A stretch of 64,000 bases of DNA. Origin: DATBLE01 sp963764565. Its GTDB lineage: Bacteria > Actinomycetota > Thermoleophilia > Gaiellales > Gaiellaceae. The stretch is from positions 186,001 to 250,000 of the forward strand of contig CAVXTD010000023.1 of the NCBI GenBank assembly GCA_963764565.1. The letters run 5' to 3'. This document shows, one piece after another, positions 1 to 7,967 of the stretch. A program made the position numbers and the translations under genes. Under the pieces are notes generated by a model. It was not told the DNA's origin. It saw nothing but the letters and a program-made list of their open reading frames with translations, and did no database searches. Within the stretch, counting starts at the first letter, position 1; each line of letters opens with the position of its first letter.

Positions 1-2
1 TG

Positions 3-1034
3 ATCGGCCCGCTGTCGGGTGACGAGGCGGTGTCGATCGCGAACTACGCGAAGTCGCATCCGACCAAGACGTTCATCATCGGCACCGCCGGGTCGCAGGA
101 CCCGACGATGCAGATCGCCCCGAAGAACATGTTCCGCTACCACGGCGACGGCGCCCAGTGGAACGCCGGCATCGGCGAGATCGCCTACAAGAAGCTCGAC
201 TGGCGGACGGCCGCGATCATCATGGACGACTACAGCTTCGGCTGGACGTCCGCGGCCGGCATGATCGCCGACTTCTGCGCCGTCGGCGGCAACATCGTCA
301 AGCGCGTGTTCCCGCCGCTGAACACGACCGACTACGCGCCGTTCGTCCGCCAGCTGCCGCCGCCGAACCAGGTGGACGGCTACTTCTCGACGGTCGGCGG
401 CACCGGCACGTCGGCGATGCTGAAGGCGTTCGAGCAGGCGTACGGCAAGCTCGATCCGAAGCAGTGGATCGGCAACCTGTTCTTCGGCTTCCTCGGCGCC
501 GACAAGGTCGTCGCCCCGAAGCTCGTCGGCGCCTACGTCGGCGGGTTCGGCAACATGCCCGGGCGTGCACAACGCCGAAGGTGGACGCGTACCGCGCGTT
601 CATGACCAAGCTGTACCCGAAGCTGCCGGCTGACGACGGCTTCGTCTACAACTACTACATCGGCCGCGTAGGCCCTCGTCCAGGGCCTGACGAAGTCCGG
701 CGGCGCCGTCGGCGCGAAGCTCCAGGCGTCGATGCCGCGGTCGATCGAGAGCCCGTTCCAGATCTCGAACGGCGGCGTCGTGAAGCTCGACTCGCGCCGC
801 CAGGCGATCCAGGACCAGTACCAGCTCCAGCTCGTCAAGAACGCCGACGGGTCGGTCGGTCCGCAGGTCGTCGCGTACGTCCCGAACGTCGACCAGTCGT
901 TCGGCGGTCTGTTCAAGCCGACGAGCCCGCCGCCCGGCCGCACGCAGCCCCCGTGCAAGAAGCTGAAGACGCCGTGGCAGGGCAAGATCCAGGTCGTCAC
1001 GAACGGCAAGATCACGAACCAGGTGATCAAGTAG
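3..1034 (+). CDS. ABC transporter substrate-binding protein (branched-chain amino acid type), 5' partial, two frameshifts
   Basis: This is the C-terminal two thirds of a type I periplasmic binding protein that would deliver a small ligand to the Liv-type ATPases encoded next. The frame is open from the left edge and reads IGPLSGDEAVSIANYAKSHP, then NMFRYHGDGAQWNAGIGE and SFGWTSAAGMIADFCA, all typical of the receptor-family ligand-binding (LivJ-like) fold. The frame shifts near 560 (after GGFGNMPG) and again near 670 (after FVYNYYIG), and then stays open to the TAG at 1032-1034. The start and signal peptide lie outside the window. The ligand cannot be told from the sequence. livG follows 7 nt downstream, so the genes are one operon. 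The two shifts look like base-calling errors, because the protein continues normally on each side. Confidence 0.8.
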
Positions 1035-1041
1035 TAGGGGC

Positions 1042-1827
1042 TTGACCGAAGCAGCAGCAGCCGAACACGCCGTGCCGGCCCTCCGCTTGCGGGGGGTCGG
1101 CCGGCGCTTCGGCGGCCTTCACGCCGTCCGCGACGTCGATCTCGACGTCGCTGCCGGGCGAGCGCCGCGCGATCCTCGGCCCGAACGGGGCCGGCAAGAC
1201 GACGCTCTTCAACGTCATCGGCGGCGACTTCCCGGCCACCGTCCGGGACGGTCGAGCTGTTCGGCCGCGACGTCACCGCACTGCCGGCGCGGACGCGGGC
1301 GCAGCTCGGGCTCGCCCGCACCTACCAGCAGTCGCGCCTCTTCGCTCGGCCTGACCGTCGAGGACAACATCTACCTCGCCGTCCTCGGCGTCCACGGAGG
1401 CCACCTGCGTCCGGTCGTCGCTCGCGCAGCGACGCGCGAGTGCCGCGAGCGGGCCCGCGAGGCCGCCCGGCGGGTCGCGATCGACCACAAGCTCGGCGAG
1501 CTCGTCGGCTCGCTCTCGCACGGCGAGCACCGGCAGGTCGGCGCTCGCGGTGGCGCTCGCCGCCGAGCCCCAGCTCCTGATGCTCGACGAGCCGCGCCTC
1601 CGGCCTCTCGCGCGGCGAGCGCCAGCTCCTGACCGACCTGCTGCTCGCCCTCGACCGCGAGCATCACGCTGATCCTGATCGAGCACGACATGGACGTCGC
1701 CCTCCGCGTCGCCGAGCGGGTGACGATGATGCACGACGGGCGCGTGATCGTCGAGGGAACGCCCGCCGAGATCCGTGCGAACCAGCTCGTCCACGACCTC
1801 TACCTCGGCCGCAGGCCACCGCAATGA
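1042..1827 (+). CDS. livG: Branched-chain amino acid ABC transporter ATP-binding protein LivG, frameshifted
   Basis: This is an ATPase subunit of a Liv-type importer at the inner face of the membrane. The Walker A motif GPNGAGKTT is encoded at 1178-1204, the signature LSHGEHRQ near 1512, Walker B LLMLDEP near 1574-1594, and the LivG-typical tail LIEHDMDVALRVAERVTMMHDG near 1676-1737. These blocks lie in different frames, so at least four single-base shifts interrupt the gene as written (around 1155, 1250, 1345, and between 1540 and 1620). A TTG at 1042 gives the first residues MTEAAAAEHAVPALRL. The stop codon TGA (1825-1827) overlaps the ATG of livF. The blocks are in normal order and number, so errors are likelier than pseudogenisation. 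Confidence 0.75.
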
Positions 1828-2563
1828 GTCGACGAGCGCTCGGCCGCTGCTCGACGGTCGAGGGGCTGAACGCCTACTACGGCAGCGCGCACGTGCTCCA
1901 GGACGTCTCCTTCGAGCTCGGCGACGAGGCGGTCGCGGTCGTCGGCCGGAACGGCATGGGCAAGACGACGCTCTGCGCCGCGATCATGGGCATCAGCCCG
2001 CCGCGGGTCGAGCGGCTCGATCCGCTTCGAGGGCAAGGAGCTCGTCGGGCGGCCCTCCTACAGGATCGCGAGTCTCGGCATCGGCTACGTTCCCCAGGGC
2101 CGCCGGCTCTTCCCGTCGCTGACGGTCGACGAGCACCTGCGCATGGTCCGCGAGCGGGAACGGCGACCGCCGCTGGACGGTCGACGCGCGTCTACGAGCT
2201 CTTCCCGCGCCTCGCCGAGCGCAAGCGGAACGGCGGCGCGCAGCTCTCCGGCGGCGAGCAGCAGATGCTCGCGATCGGGCGCGCGCTCGTCACCAACCCG
2301 AAGCTGCTGATCATGGACGAGCCCTCCGAGGGCCTGGCGCCGACGATCATCGAGATGCTGGTCGAGACGTTCCGCAGGCTCGAGCAGGAGGGGCTGCGCA
2401 TCCTCCTGATCGAGCAGAACCTCGGCGTGGCGACCGCGCTCGCCGAGCGGCAGCTGATCATGGTCGGCGGCGAGATCGCCACCGAGACGACCGCCGACGG
2501 AGCTCGGCGCGCGACCCGGAGCTGCAGCGCCGCTACCTCGGCGTCGAGCCGGTCGCGCACCTG
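1824..2563 (+). CDS. livF: Branched-chain amino acid ABC transporter ATP-binding protein LivF, frameshifted
   Basis: This is the second ATPase of the Liv-type importer. Walker A GRNGMGKTT is at residues 41-49, the signature LSGGEQQML and Walker B LLIMDEPSEGLAP follow, and the switch region ends in LIEQNLGVATALA. The frame leaves near 2020 (GSIRFEGKELVGRPSYRIASL continues in another frame), returns near 2185, and leaves again near 2500, where ELARDPELQRRYLGVE completes the usual LivF C-terminus. The exact stop is therefore uncertain; about 2563 is an estimate. The ATG overlaps the stop of livG, the usual arrangement for these paired ATPases. No LivH/LivM permease gene follows, so the permeases must lie upstream of the window or elsewhere. 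Confidence 0.75.
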
Positions 2564-3477
2564 AGGATCGCACGCGCTCCGGGTCCGTTGCCGGCTCGCG
2601 CTCGCGCTGGCCGCGCTCGTCGCTCGCGGGCTGCGGCGGCTCGTCGGCGCCGAAGGGCCCGCCCGCGCTCGTCTTCGTCAGCACGAAGGACGGCGACTAC
2701 GCGATCTTCGGCGCCGACGCCGACGGCAAGCACGTCCGGCGGCTGACGAAGGAGAAGGGCGACCCGTCCACGCCCGGCGGGCCTGTTCTTCCAGATCGAC
2801 CCCGCCTGGTCGCCCGACGGGCGACAGATCGCCTTCTCGAGCGAACCGCGACGGGACCGACGCACATCTTCGTCATGAACGCCGACGGCACGGGCGACGC
2901 GCCGGCTGACGGACGGCCGACGCAGGGCGACGACCATCCGACCTGGTCGCCGGACGGCAAGCGGATCGTCTTCGGCCGTGAGGGAGCGCTGTTCGTCGTC
3001 TCCGCGCGGCGGCGGGAAGGCCACGCGGGTCGGTCACGGGCTGGGCACGCCGCCGACCCGGCGTGGTCGCCCGACGGGAAGCTGATCGCCTACGACTACC
3101 GCAGGCCGGGCTACTCGATCCGCGAGCTCTACGTGATGCGCGCCGACGGCACCGGTATCCGCCGGCTGACCAAGCTCGGGCGACGAGCGGCTTGCCGGCC
3201 TGGTCGCCCGACGGCAAGACGGCTCGCCTTCCAGAGCAACGCTCGCGGCGAGTCACTTCCAGATCTACACCGTCGGCGTGGACGGGAAGGGCCTGCGGCA
3301 GGTCACGCAGGCCGTCGACCGACGTGATCCAGCCCGCCTGGTCGCCGGACGGCAGGCAGATCGCGTTCTCCCGCGACGGCGCGCTCTGGGTCGACGACGG
3401 CGAGGCAGGCAGACGCAGCTGACCTCAGGGACGACAACGACTCGGCCCCGCCTGGCGGCCTGTGCAGCCGGGAGTAG
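2564..3477 (+). CDS. TolB-like beta-propeller (PD40/WD40-like) lipoprotein, frameshifted
   Basis: The product is a predicted exported protein made of repeats of the TolB type. At least five copies of the motif (A/T)WSPDGKxIxF are encoded at about 2800, 2940, 3060, 3195 and 3340, each spaced about 40-45 codons apart and followed by a strand such as HIFVMNADGTG or ELYVMRADGTGIRRLT. A hydrophobic start followed by AGCGGSS near 2630 looks like a lipobox, suggesting a surface lipoprotein. The reading frame changes about seven times (near 2625, 2780, 2850, 2905, 3020, 3180 and 3320), the highest density in the window. The stop TAG at 3475-3477 overlaps the -10 hexamer of the next gene. The start is not resolvable. 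Its job is unknown; such propellers usually bind proteins or sugars. Confidence 0.65.
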
Positions 3478-3489
3478 GATCGCCGACCG
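3475..3489 (+). promoter_or_regulatory. Candidate leaderless promoter -10 element before 3490
   Basis: TAGGAT at 3475-3480 lies 9 nt before the ATG at 3490, with no Shine-Dalgarno in between. Transcription starting 7-9 nt after the hexamer would begin at or next to the start codon. Confidence 0.4.
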
Positions 3490-4703
3490 ATGGCGACCGT
3501 CGTCCTGCTCGGCACGCTCGACACGAAGGGCAGGGAGTACGACTACCTCCGCGCCCGCCTGCGCGAGCAGGGCGTCGACGTCGTGCTCGTCGACGCGGGC
3601 GTGTTCGAGCCGCTCGCGGAGGCCGACGTCGGTCAGGCCGAGGTCGCGGCCGCCGCCGGGAGCCGACGTCGTCGCGCTGCGCGAGGCGGGCGACCGCGGC
3701 GCTGCGGTCGAGGCGATGTGCCGCGGCGCGGCGGAGGTCGTCCGCCGCCTGCACGAGGAGGGGCGGCTCGACGGGATCCTCTCCGTCGGCGGCTCGGGCA
3801 ACTCGTCGATCGGCGCCGCCGCGATGCGCGGCCTGCCGGTCGGCGTTCCGAAGCTGATCGTCTCGACGGTCGCCTCCGGCGACACGCGGCCGTACGTCGG
3901 CGCGACCGACGTCTCGATGACCTACTCGGTCGTCGACATCTCCGGGCTGAACCGGATCTCGGAGCGGATCCTCTCGAACGCCGCCGGTGCGATCGCCGGC
4001 ATGGCCAAGGTCGCCGTCGCCGGAGAGCCGGGCGCGGAAGCCGCTGATCGGGGCGACGATGTTCGGGGTGACGACGCCGTCGGTGACGCGCGCGCGCGAG
4101 CGGCTCGAGGAGCTCGGCTACGAGGTGCTCGTCTTCCACGCGACCGGCACCGGCGGCCAGTCGATGGAGGCGCTGGCCCGCGGCGGGTTCCTCGCCGGCG
4201 TGCTCGACATCACGACCACCGAGCTCGCCGACGAGCTCGTCGGCGGCGTGCTCTCCGCGGGCCCCGACCGGCTCGAGGCGGCGGGCGAGCTCGGGCTGCC
4301 GCAGGTCGTCTCGCTCGGGGCGCTCGACATGGTCAACTTCGGCCCGCGGGAGACGGTGCCGCCGCAGTTCGAGGGCCGCAACCTCTACGTCCACAACCCG
4401 ACGATCACGCTGATGCGGACGACGCCGGAGGAATGCGCGGAGCTCGGCCGGCAGATCGCGCGCAAGCTCAGCGCGGCGACCGGGCCGACCGCGCTGTACG
4501 TGCCGCTGAAAGGAGTCTCGATGATCGCCACCGAGGGTGGGCCGTTCCACGACTCCGCGGCCGACGAGGCGCTCTTCGGGGCGCTGCGCGAGGGGCTCGG
4601 GCCGAACGTCGAGCTGCACGAGGTCGAGGTCGACGTCAACGACCCCGCGTTCGCCGAGGCGATGGCCGACCGGCTGCACGCAATGATCGAGGCGGCGCGA
4701 TGA
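3490..4703 (+). CDS. Tm-1-like ATP-binding protein (UPF0261 family), two frameshifts
   Basis: The product matches the UPF0261 family, whose best-known member is the N-terminal domain of the tomato tobamovirus-resistance protein Tm-1. The start reads MATVVLLGTLDTKGREYDYLR, the family's usual opening. The segment GILSVGGSGNSSIGAAAMRGLP is a glycine-rich loop, and KLIVSTVASGDTRPYVGATD and ATMFGVTTPSVTRARERLEE are also diagnostic. Shifts near 3655 and 4035 must be corrected; the reconstructed protein is about 404 residues, normal for bacterial members. The stop overlaps the ATG of the TIM-barrel gene (ATGA at 4700-4703), so the pair is translationally coupled. The family's biochemical activity is not established. 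In this context a catabolic enzyme role is plausible (inference). Confidence 0.85.
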
Positions 4704-5520
4704 CCAGGCAGGAGGCGCTCCGCCGGCTCCGGGCACAGGTCGACGGCGGCAAGCCGATCATCGGCGCAGGGGCGGGCACCGGTCTCTCCGCCAAGTGCGC
4801 GGAGGCCGGCGGCTGCGACCTGATCATCATCTACAACTCGGGCCGCTACCGGATGGCCGGCCGCGGCTCGCTCGCCGGGCTGATGCCGTACGGCGACGCG
4901 AACGCGATCGTCGTCGAGATGGCCGCCGAGGTGCTGCCGGTCGTGAAGGAGACGCCGGTGCTCGCCGGCGTCTGCGGCACCGACCCGTTCCGGCTGATGC
5001 CGGTCTTCCTCGACGAGCTCAAGCGGATCGGCTTCTCGGGCGTCCAGAACTTCCCGACCGTCGGCCTGATCGACGGCAACCACCGCATCGGGCTCGAGGA
5101 GACCGGAATGGGCTACGCCGTCGAGGTCGAGATGATCCGCGCCGCGCACGAGGCCGACCTGCTGACCGCGCCGTACGTCTTCACGCCCGAGGAGGCGGTG
5201 GCGATGACCGAGGCCGGGCGCGGACGTGCTCGTCCCGCACATGGGCCTGACGACCGGCGGGGCGATCGGCGCCTCGACGGCGAAGACGCTCGACGAGTCG
5301 GTCGAGCTCGTCCAGGCGATGTGCGACGCGGCGAAGGCGGTGCGCGAGGACGTGATCGTCCTCTGCCACGGAGGCCCGATCGCCGAGCCGGACGACGCCG
5401 CCTACGTGCTCGAGCGGACGACCGGCGTGGTCGGCTTCTTCGGCGCGTCGAGCATGGAGCGGCTGCCGACCGAGGTCGCGATGACCGAGAACATGAAGCG
5501 CTTCAAGTCCATTCCACTGA
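4700..5520 (+). CDS. Phosphoenolpyruvate hydrolase-like TIM-barrel protein, one frameshift
   Basis: This belongs to the PEP_hydrolase/TIM-barrel signal-transduction family that forms the C-terminal half of plant and fungal Tm-1-type proteins. It reads MTRQEALRRLRAQV, then GAGAGTGLSAKCAEAGGCDLI, IYNSGRYRMAGRGSLAGLMPYGDAN, GVCGTDPFR and GVQNFPTVGLIDG, all conserved family blocks. A shift near 5220 joins MTEAGRG to ADVLVPHMGLTTGGAIGA. After VGFFGASSMERLP the frame as written has no stop and runs into the cupin gene. A TGA at 5518-5520 in the neighbouring frame fits the family's usual end (near MKRFKSI), so a lost base near the 3' end is likely. It overlaps the preceding gene by 4 nt. Confidence 0.82.
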
Positions 5521-5534
5521 AGGGAGGTACGAGC

Positions 5535-5931
5535 ATGAGCAGGTTCGTGATGGCAGGGGAGGTCGAGACGACGGCGTTCGACTGGGGCACGGCCGGAATG
5601 CGGTGTGCACCGCCCGGCACGGGTTGCCAGTCGTTCGTCGTCATGGACGTCAGGCTCGACCCCGGCTTCTTCCATGCGTTCCACAAGCACCCGGACCAGG
5701 ACGAGATGATCGTCGTCAAGTCCGGGCCGGGTCACCCAGTGGCTCGACGACCAGCACGCCGAGCTCGGGCCCGGCGACTCGGTCTACATCGACAAGGACG
5801 TGGTGCACGGCTCGTACAACGACTTCGACGAGGCCGCCGAGCTCCAGGTCGTGCTCGCGCCGGCGGTCGGCGACGGCGGCTACGAGCTCGTCGACGTCTC
5901 GGGCGACGAGCCCTGGGCGTCGCTTCGATGA
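5535..5931 (+). CDS. Cupin domain protein, one frameshift
   Basis: A small single-domain cupin of about 131 residues. FFHAFHKHPDQDEMIVVKSG carries the first cupin motif (two His and a Glu as likely metal ligands), and VYIDKDVVHGSYNDFDE carries the second with its His. A shift near 5730 joins the halves. The ATG at 5535 follows a good ribosome-binding site (AAGGGAGGT at 5519-5527). The stop TGA (5929-5931) overlaps the next ATG. The upstream TIM-barrel frame enters this gene without a stop as written. Substrate unknown; its position between a TIM-barrel enzyme and an oxidoreductase suggests an isomerase, oxygenase or sugar-acid step (inference). Confidence 0.75.
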
Positions 5932-7082
5932 AGGCGATTCTCGTCCGCGAGGGCGGCGCGCTCTCCTACGAGGACTTCGACGACCCGGTCGCGGGGCCGG
6001 GCGAGGTCGTCGTCGAGCTGAAGGCGGCGGCGGTCAACCGCCGCGACCTGCTCGTGCGCAACCCGCCCGGGCCGGCCTACCAGTTCCCGCTGCCCCTGGT
6101 CCCGGGCTCGGACGGGGCGGGGATCCGCCGCGACACCGGCGAGGAGGTCGTCATCTACCCGGGTCTCGGCTGGGGCTTCCGCGAGGACGCGGCCGGGCCG
6201 GACTGGCGGATCCTCGGCGGCCCCGAGAACGGGACGTACGCCGAGCTCGTCAAGGTGCCGGAGGAGAACGTCTTTCCGAAGCCGGCGCGCTTCTCGTGGG
6301 AGGAGGCGGCCGCCTTCCCGCTCGCGGCGCTGACCGCCTGGCGGGCGCTCTTCGCGGTCGGCGGGCTCCACGGCGACGAGAAGGTGCTCGTCCTTGGGGC
6401 CGGCAGCGGCGTGTCGACGATGGCGGTGTCTCTGGCAGTGCAGGCGGGTGCTCGCGTGCTGGTCACCTCGTCCAGCCAGGAGAAGATCGATCGTGCAAAG
6501 GAGCTCGGCGCCGCCGGAGGAGTGCTGTACACGGAGGAGGGCTGGCCCGAGGCGGTCGGGCCCGTCGACCTCGTGCTCGACTCGGTCGGCTCGACCTGGC
6601 GCGAGTCGCTACGGGCGCTGCGCAAGGGCGGCCGGCTCGTCGTCTTCGGCGGCACCGGCGGGGCCGAGGTGACGCTCGACGTGCGCGCGCTCTATCTCGG
6701 GTGGCAGTCGATCCGCGGCACGACGATGGGCTCGCCGCGCGACTTCGCCTCTCTGCTGCGGGTGGTCGGCGACGGCACCTGGCGGCCGGTGATCGACAGC
6801 GTGCGTCCGTTGGCCGAAGCCGAGGCCGCGCACGAGCGGATGAAGGCGGGCCAGCACTTCGGCAAGCTCGTTCTTCAGTGTCTGACACCGGTTCCACCGG
6901 TGTCAGACACTGCTTCTGGGCCTAGGCCGCGACGGCTGCGCCGCGAACGAAGCTCGCCTCGTGCCCGCGGGCGTTGGCCTCGCGCAATTCGTCCTCGTCG
7001 AGTGCGCCGATCCGCAACAGCAGATCGAGCTCGTCGCGCAGGTGGGTGCGCATCATCTCCGGGCCGTCGGTGGCGATCGTGA
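5928..7082 (+). CDS. Zinc-independent medium-chain dehydrogenase (quinone oxidoreductase family)
   Basis: A medium-chain alcohol dehydrogenase/quinone-oxidoreductase fold. The GroES-like N-terminal domain reads MKAILVREGGALSYEDFDDP and AAAVNRRDLLVRNPPGPAYQFPLP, where the catalytic-zinc Cys of true ADHs is replaced (VNRRD), so it is probably a zinc-independent NAD(P)H reductase. The Rossmann segment KVLVLGAGSGVSTMAVSLAVQAG follows, and the family C-terminus is at HFGKLVL (near 6871). A perfect palindrome at 6876-6912 sits exactly there, and the frame then runs on through low-complexity sequence, antisense to the adenosine deaminase gene, to a stop at 7080-7082. The last 70 residues are therefore probably not native; a TGA inside the palindrome (6883-6885) is in another frame. 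It is the last gene of the Tm-1-like operon. Confidence 0.8.
   Translation: MKAILVREGGALSYEDFDDPVAGPGEVVVELKAAAVNRRDLLVRNPPGPAYQFPLPLVPGSDGAGIRRDTGEEVVIYPGLGWGFREDAAGPDWRILGGPENGTYAELVKVPEENVFPKPARFSWEEAAAFPLAALTAWRALFAVGGLHGDEKVLVLGAGSGVSTMAVSLAVQAGARVLVTSSSQEKIDRAKELGAAGGVLYTEEGWPEAVGPVDLVLDSVGSTWRESLRALRKGGRLVVFGGTGGAEVTLDVRALYLGWQSIRGTTMGSPRDFASLLRVVGDGTWRPVIDSVRPLAEAEAAHERMKAGQHFGKLVLQCLTPVPPVSDTASGPRPRRLRRERSSPRARGRWPRAIRPRRVRRSATADRARRAGGCASSPGRRWRS
6876..6912. terminator. Perfect 17-bp inverted repeat between convergent genes
   Basis: The arms CAGTGTCTGACACCGGT (6876-6892) and its exact reverse complement (6896-6912) flank the 3-nt loop TCC. It lies at the 3' end of the oxidoreductase gene and 9 bp from the stop of the convergent adenosine deaminase. 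It could act as a bidirectional terminator, although no T-tract follows. The core GTGTCTGACAC recurs at 31822-31836. Confidence 0.6.
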
Positions 7083-7932
7083 AGCGGACGCCGTGCTCGA
7101 CGAAGGAACGGAAGGTTTCGCGGATCGCGTCCTCGTCTGCGAGGGCCTTCGTGAGCAGATTCGAGGTCGGGCAGATCTCGAGCACGATCCCCAATTCGCG
7201 CAGCTGCGCCATCAGGGCCGGTTCGCCCGCGGCAAGGATCCCGTGGCCGATCCGGTCGGGGCGCAGCGTCTCGACCACCTCCCCGATCTCCTCGACCCCA
7301 TGCCCGCCGCCCTCCTCGCCGACATGGATGGTCACGCCCAGGCCCGCCGCGCGCGCCTCCTCGACGAGCGGGGCGAGCTGGGCATAGCGGTACCGCGCTC
7401 CGCCCGGGCGCGGACCGGCGATGTCGATCCCGACGATCCCACGCGGTGCGTAGCGGACCGCCTTCTCGACGATGATCGCGTTCTGGCGCTCGTCGAACGT
7501 TCGATCCATCATCAGGATCAGCCCGGCGCGCACCTGCGGGTACTCGAGGCTCGCCCGGTCGAGCCCGCGGGCCGCGGCCATGATGATGTGGTCGAGGTCG
7601 CGCTCGCCGCCGCGGTTCCGCTTCATCGGGTTGAAGCGAAGCTCGAACGTCGTGATCCGCTGCGAGCGGTACGCGCCGCCGATCGCCGCGTGCACCGACC
7701 GCTCCACCGCCAGCGGGCTCGACTGGATCAGCTCCGTCCAGTGGTAGATCGCGTCGAGCGCGTTCAGGTCGGCGACGCCGCGCGGGTCGGAGACGGTCAC
7801 GAGGCGGTCGAACTCCCAGTAGTCCTTCACCGGCAGCGCGATCCCCTGCTCGTGGGCGAGGCTCCAGAGAATCTCGGAGGCGACCGACCCGCCGAGGTGG
7901 GTGTGCAGCTCGGCGAGGCCCTCGTCGTCCAC
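6922..7932 (-). CDS. Adenosine deaminase family protein with altered active-site motif
   Basis: A 336-residue amidohydrolase of the adenosine/AMP deaminase family. The zinc-binding HTHLGG has H10 and H12, HVGEEGG has H203 and the catalytic Glu E206, and RIGHGI has H230. TDGPEMM has the zinc ligand D289, but Gly replaces the second Asp of the usual TDDP. In true adenosine deaminase that second Asp contacts the substrate purine, so the substrate may differ (adenosine, aminofutalosine or another purine are all open). The GTG start at 7930-7932 gives MDDEGLAELHTHLGGS, the right distance to the first motif. It faces the oxidoreductase gene across a palindrome and diverges from the glycosyltransferase gene. 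Confidence 0.85.
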   Translation of the reverse strand: MDDEGLAELHTHLGGSVASEILWSLAHEQGIALPVKDYWEFDRLVTVSDPRGVADLNALDAIYHWTELIQSSPLAVERSVHAAIGGAYRSQRITTFELRFNPMKRNRGGERDLDHIIMAAARGLDRASLEYPQVRAGLILMMDRTFDERQNAIIVEKAVRYAPRGIVGIDIAGPRPGGARYRYAQLAPLVEEARAAGLGVTIHVGEEGGGHGVEEIGEVVETLRPDRIGHGILAAGEPALMAQLRELGIVLEICPTSNLLTKALADEDAIRETFRSFVEHGVRFTIATDGPEMMRTHLRDELDLLLRIGALDEDELREANARGHEASFVRGAAVAA

Positions 7933-7953
7933 GGGCCGAGCATAACCGCGTCA

Positions 7954-7967
7954 TAGACTCCAGCCCG
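7954..7967 (+). promoter_or_regulatory. Candidate leaderless -10 element before 7968
   Basis: TAGACT at 7954-7959 lies 8 nt before the ATG at 7968, without a Shine-Dalgarno. Confidence 0.4.

Noticed and set aside
1..3477. Pseudogene cluster at the left end
   Set aside because: Motifs are intact and only single-base shifts interrupt them, in a gradient toward the edge; sequencing error is the simpler reading.
3278..6925. Very long forward frame over 1,200 codons
   Set aside because: It is a patchwork of real genes in frame and shadow sequence; no single protein family spans it.
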